From positions 10,801,501 through 10,865,500 of the forward strand of contig CM037596.1 of assembly GCA_021018995.1 (NCBI GenBank): a stretch of 64,000 nt of DNA. The letters are read 5' to 3'. The notes beneath the pieces are model-generated. The model was given only the letters and a program-made list of their open reading frames with translations, ran no database searches and was not told the origin of the DNA. Position numbers and translations under genes: made by a program. Source of the stretch: Chloranthus sessilifolius (Eukaryota; Streptophyta; Magnoliopsida; Chloranthales; Chloranthaceae). Below are positions 60,701 to 64,000 of the stretch, piece by piece (the stretch's first letter is position 1; the number at the start of each line of letters is the position of its first letter).

Positions 60701-60889
60701 CATCGACAGAGTCATTCTTCCACCACTCCTCCACCGTGGCCCTGAAACCCTCATTCAGCAACCAGACATTCTCAAACCTGAATGGGCTAGCTCCCTACTC
60801 ATTCCTATCAAGCATCTTTAAAAGAATGGGCATGTGACCAGAAGTGGGCCCAGGAAGGTGATGTAGCGTGGAAGGAGAAGAGATTCAAA

Positions 60890-61820
60890 AAAAAAAAATT
60901 TATTTTATTGAAGACTTACCTTTTTCGGCAAAATATGAACAAATACAGAGAAGAAGAAAACCCAAAATAGGGTTCTCGGTCACCACAATAATCCCACAAA
61001 ATTTTTAACGCAGAAAAATAATAAATTTATTCACTAAAATTGGATTTGTCTTGGCAGATTTACAACCATATATATGATGTAAAAGTAAAAATCCTAGTTT
61101 ACTTCTAATTTTATACTAACTACTATTTGAAAGTAACTAACCCTGCAATATAGGATTCAAGATTCTCTCTAAATAAATTAGCAAATCTAGAAATCTTAAA
61201 TCACCATAACTCCTATTCACCAGCCCCTACTTTCTTGGATTTTAAGATCATATCTAATAAAGGAACATTATTTTCGTCGAGTGGGACCCATGTTGCTCCT
61301 AATTCTTCTCAAAGTTCTGTAAATCTGAATGACACAATATTCTCCATGCAGAAAATTCTCACTTTTATCTCACAGATTGTGTAGGAGATCAGATTTCTGA
61401 TCTCATATCTCCCATGCAGGAAAATAGGACCCTTCCCTTCTCACATCACATGGGAAATTAATTTATCATGTAACTTTTTAAGTCACTTTATAGGCCTCTC
61501 AAAAGGCCCAGTTACAGCCACATAACTGTCCCATAACAGAGCCTATATTAACTCTATTCAGGGCTCACATTCTGCCCTCAAATTTCATGAAATTTGTCCC
61601 CTTCGCTGCCCAATAATGGCCCTTATTCCTGCACATCTCAACCTTTTTCTGACCTTGCAACCATCCCCTAACAGCCCTTAAATTCCTCTTAAAATTCCCA
61701 TATGGCTCCTTCAACTTGGATAATAATCCTGTCCTACTGACGTCCTCTAACACCCCTTTGTCCTTCTTTAAACTTCCTTTCTCATTAGAAGGTCCTCCAT
61801 GAAAGCGTCTGATAATCATT
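60890..61820 (-). mobile_element. unidentified insert in LINE A, LTR-like
   Basis: Separates the endonuclease motif (EWLNDY) from the HHLPGPTSGHMPI segment that normally follows within about 30 residues. On the minus strand about 61570-60890 resembles an LTR (begins TGTGAGCCCTGAATAG, then TATAGGCTCTG; TATATATGG box). 61819-61565 is an open 84-codon frame rich in Lys/Arg/Gly of unknown family. Possibly the 3' end of an LTR element; boundaries are inferred from the break in LINE A. Confidence 0.4.
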
Positions 61821-62216
61821 CAACCACTCCAAGTTACATATAAATCTATCTAATCTACAAAGGGTTGGATATTCCTGGAGATTAGACCAGGTGAAGTACC
61901 CCCCCCCCCAACAGTTCGAAATCATACAGGCCAAAAGTACTGATGAACCACTCCAGCTGTGTCATAGCTTTTCTATATCAGCAGGTCCCCCCCTTTCTTT
62001 CATGCTCCCATCGCAGCACACTGAAGTCTCCTCCAACACACCAGGCACCACCCTAGACGTGGCCAGGCCTCCCAATTCAACCCATAAGTCCCTCCTTACG
62101 CTTTCATCATTAGGGCCATAAACTCCAGTGAACGCCCAATACTTCCCACCGTCAATGTTTTTTAAACACACCGAAACTGAGAGTGCACAGCTAATCTTAC
62201 TCACATATGCCCAACT

Positions 62217-62622
62217 CAAGGAAGCACGGATACTTCATTTTTTGGCAACGTACCCAAATCGTATCTGTATCGGATACCAATACTTGAGGGATATAGCTAC
62301 ATGCTTATCGTGGCCGTTTCCGGAAAAAAATAAAATTAAAAAAAGAAAGAAAACAAATTGCGAGTTTGAGATTTAGGGTTTTTCGGAGAAGAAGAGGAAG
62401 AAATCGAAGGAGCCTGCCGGGGAGCCTACCAGCGAGTTTGAGATTTAGGGTTTATTTCTTCTTCGTTTTCTTCTTCTTCTTACGTTTATTAACCTAAAAT
62501 ATACCTAAAAATATAAAAATAATTTTTAAATACACATATCCCCCTATATCGTATCCTGATATTTTTATAATTGTCGTATCGACGTATCCATATCGTATCG
62601 TACCCGTATCCGTGCTTCTTAG
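62217..62622. mobile_element. MITE with GAAGCACGGATAC ends inside LINE A
   Basis: Perfect 8-bp duplication GCCCAACT (62209-62216, 62623-62630). Ends CAAGGAAGCACGGATAC and GTATCCGTGCTTCTTAG. The interior has CGTATCTGTATCGGATACC and a direct repeat of GCGAGTTTGAGATTTAGGGT. hAT-like by TSD length. Confidence 0.82.
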
Positions 62623-62700
62623 GCCCAACTTGATGGAACAGACATACCTTAACCGTAAAGAATCATCCGTGGAATTGTTTAAACCCAGAGTCCATACACT

Positions 62701-64000
62701 TTTTTTTTTTGATCAGTAATGAAGGATTATATAGAAAACCAGCAAGGCGCTGAAGCCATATACAAACCAGGACATAGATAAAAAAAACAGGCAATGGGCA
62801 ATACCCAAATAACAAGACTGCACGGCACTCTAAACTCTCCTCCGATCAAGTCGGCCGCCTTAACCCGAATCCCAACGAAAACTGGTTCTGCTATCCCCAC
62901 TCCCTCCGCTCGACTCTCATAAGATGACGAGGTCCGAGACTGACATAAGAATCGTGCGAACAGGTTGGGACTTGCTTTCGAAAATTCTGCGGTTCCTTTC
63001 ACACCATAGGCACCACCATACCGCAAACATCGCTGCTCTCCAGGCTCGTCTCTTCCCCTCAATAGCCATCGCCGCCTCCTACCTGATCAAGAACAAGTGA
63101 GGGGAACGGGGCATCATCCAAGACATGCAGAAGCCTTTTAGGATAGCCCCCCACACCTCATGGACCACTTGGCAATGAAGAAGGAGGTGTGCCGCAAACT
63201 CCTCCCCATCCGAGCACATAACACACGTCGAGGGAACGTCCATTCCTCTACGGATCAGCAGATCCCTGGTAAGGATTTTGTCCTTGCACATCGTCCACGC
63301 GAAAAACCTGACCTTGAGAGGAATATTCTCCTTCCACAGCCATCTACCATCAAACCTGATGAGAGGACGGCACGAATACCATTTATATAAAGCTTTGATC
63401 GTGAACTTCCCCTCACGATTCAGGTTCCACACCCGCTGGTCAACCCCCAAGTTGTTCCTCCGCGCCGCATATAGCTTACCCACAAGACCACATAATTCTC
63501 CACCTCGCAGTCCCTAAGGGGCCTCCTAGTACCAAGCTCCCAGACGTCCCTGCTATTGACAACAGAAACGAACTCCGCGATCGTGCCACTCTGATTGGGA
63601 GAGAGGGTGTAAATGTTCGGGAAGATGACTCTTAGCGAATCCTCATCCAACCACTGATCTTTCCAAAAGCGAATATGCGACCCACATCCCCAGCTGTATC
63701 CCACACCTTTAGCCAGAAACTCCCAAGTACGGGAAATGTCTCTCCACCACGGCGAGATATGTCTCTGGGTGGACAGACGTATCCCCCAGTTCCCCTCGAA
63801 TAAACCATATTTGTCACACAGAACCAGCCACCACAGACAACCCCTCTCCCCCTCCCTTCCCACTCTCCAAATCCACTTCCCGAGCAACGCCCAATTAGTT
63901 CGCTTGAGGCTCCGAATCCCCAGCCCCCCATCATTCATCGGCAACTGGCAGGTGTCCTAGTTAACAAAATGGTACCTCCTAATCTGACCAGCCCCCTCCC
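62701..64000 (-). pseudogene. L1-type LINE B 3' part, inserted in LINE A, runs off the window
   Basis: The T-run at 62701-62710 is the complement of its poly(A) tail. Minus-strand frames 63944-63420 (GGLGIRSLKRTNWALLGKW, WWRDISRTWEF, FWKDQWL) and 63483-63079 (LNREGKFTIKALYKWY, WLWKENIPLKVRFFAW, CVMCSDGEEFAAHLLLHC zinc-binding motif) are the post-RT region. Two shorter frames complete the C terminus. Longer open frames than LINE A suggest a younger insertion. Confidence 0.88.

Larger units (their letters stand above)
57785..62700 (-). pseudogene. L1-type LINE A, minus strand, broken and interrupted
   Basis: The 3' end is at 57785 (TTTTTTTA tail complement). Minus-strand blocks in order are: endonuclease at about 62210-61830 (YWAFTGVYGPNDESVRRDLW, GGYFTWSNLQEYPTLCRLDR); the linker region (GPTSGHMPILLKM, FRFENVWLLNEGF) at 60870-60640; RT at 60430-59270 (LVSAQQGAFIPNRQILD-type box, ITHLQYVDDTIVFCG); RT C-terminal part (SSLSSLPIYYLSMFKAP, 59262-59029); and the zinc-binding end (VVPKSCGQL, WALWLERNDRIFR, 58266-57937). 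Frames are cut by many stops. Interrupted by foreign DNA at about 60890-61820, by a MITE at 62217-62622, and by LINE B at 62701. Lies in the ESP1 gene, same strand. Confidence 0.85.

Noticed and set aside
63160-63960. Plus-strand frames opposite the end of the window
   Set aside because: Antisense of LINE B, which has recognisable zinc-binding and RT-C-terminal motifs.

Overview
The window is nuclear DNA of a flowering plant. It has AT-rich intergenic sequence, spliced genes with introns swollen by transposons, plant-specific protein families (CRM-domain organelle splicing factor, JAGGED-type zinc finger, ESP1/CstF64-like factor) and a typical plant transposon load. The genes lack the high GC expected of grasses; a non-grass angiosperm with a large repeat-rich genome (perhaps a magnoliid or other early-diverging lineage) is my guess, not a demonstration.

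Three genes can be built exon by exon with matching phases. (1) 9272-24167 (+): a CFM3-like chloroplast group II intron splicing factor, 8 coding exons, 847 residues, three CRM domains and a C-terminal Asp run. Intron 1 is 6.9 kb and carries LINE, RTE and MITE debris. (2) About 37962-42100 (+): a JAGGED homologue, 258 residues, with an N-terminal EAR-like motif and one C2H2 finger (QALGGH). Its start codon appears to be split by an intron, and one intron appears to be GC-AG. (3) 57462-53152 (-): the 3' half of an ESP1/CstF64-like mRNA 3'-end processing factor. Its 5' exons should lie beyond the right edge, across a nest of LINEs.

Layout: 1-2.2 kb has a hAT-like MITE and a possible 5' end of a minus-strand gene. 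2.2-8.4 kb is a block of terminal-inverted-repeat elements. 9.2-24.2 kb is CFM3. 24.2-31.7 kb holds an Au-type SINE, a Copia relic and several MITEs. 31.7-37.1 kb is a decayed full-length Copia element (-) with LTRs and PBS, cut by a CACTA-type MITE. 37.7-42.6 kb is JAG. 42.6-53 kb is repeats only. 53.1-57.5 kb is ESP1. 57.8-64 kb is nested L1-type LINEs (-).

The least explained content is a set of small non-autonomous DNA elements with clear target-site duplications: two families packed with GATAC/GTATC palindromes (8-bp TSD), a family ending in ATAGTGACAAATTTC (9-10-bp TSD), a family ending in CACTACAAAAAA (3-bp TSD), and a superfamily whose ends read like CTTTAATA-CACCCAC (9-bp TSD) and may include a 2.4-kb relative. 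These elements make up much of the introns of the otherwise conserved genes. No rRNA, tRNA or CRISPR was recognised.
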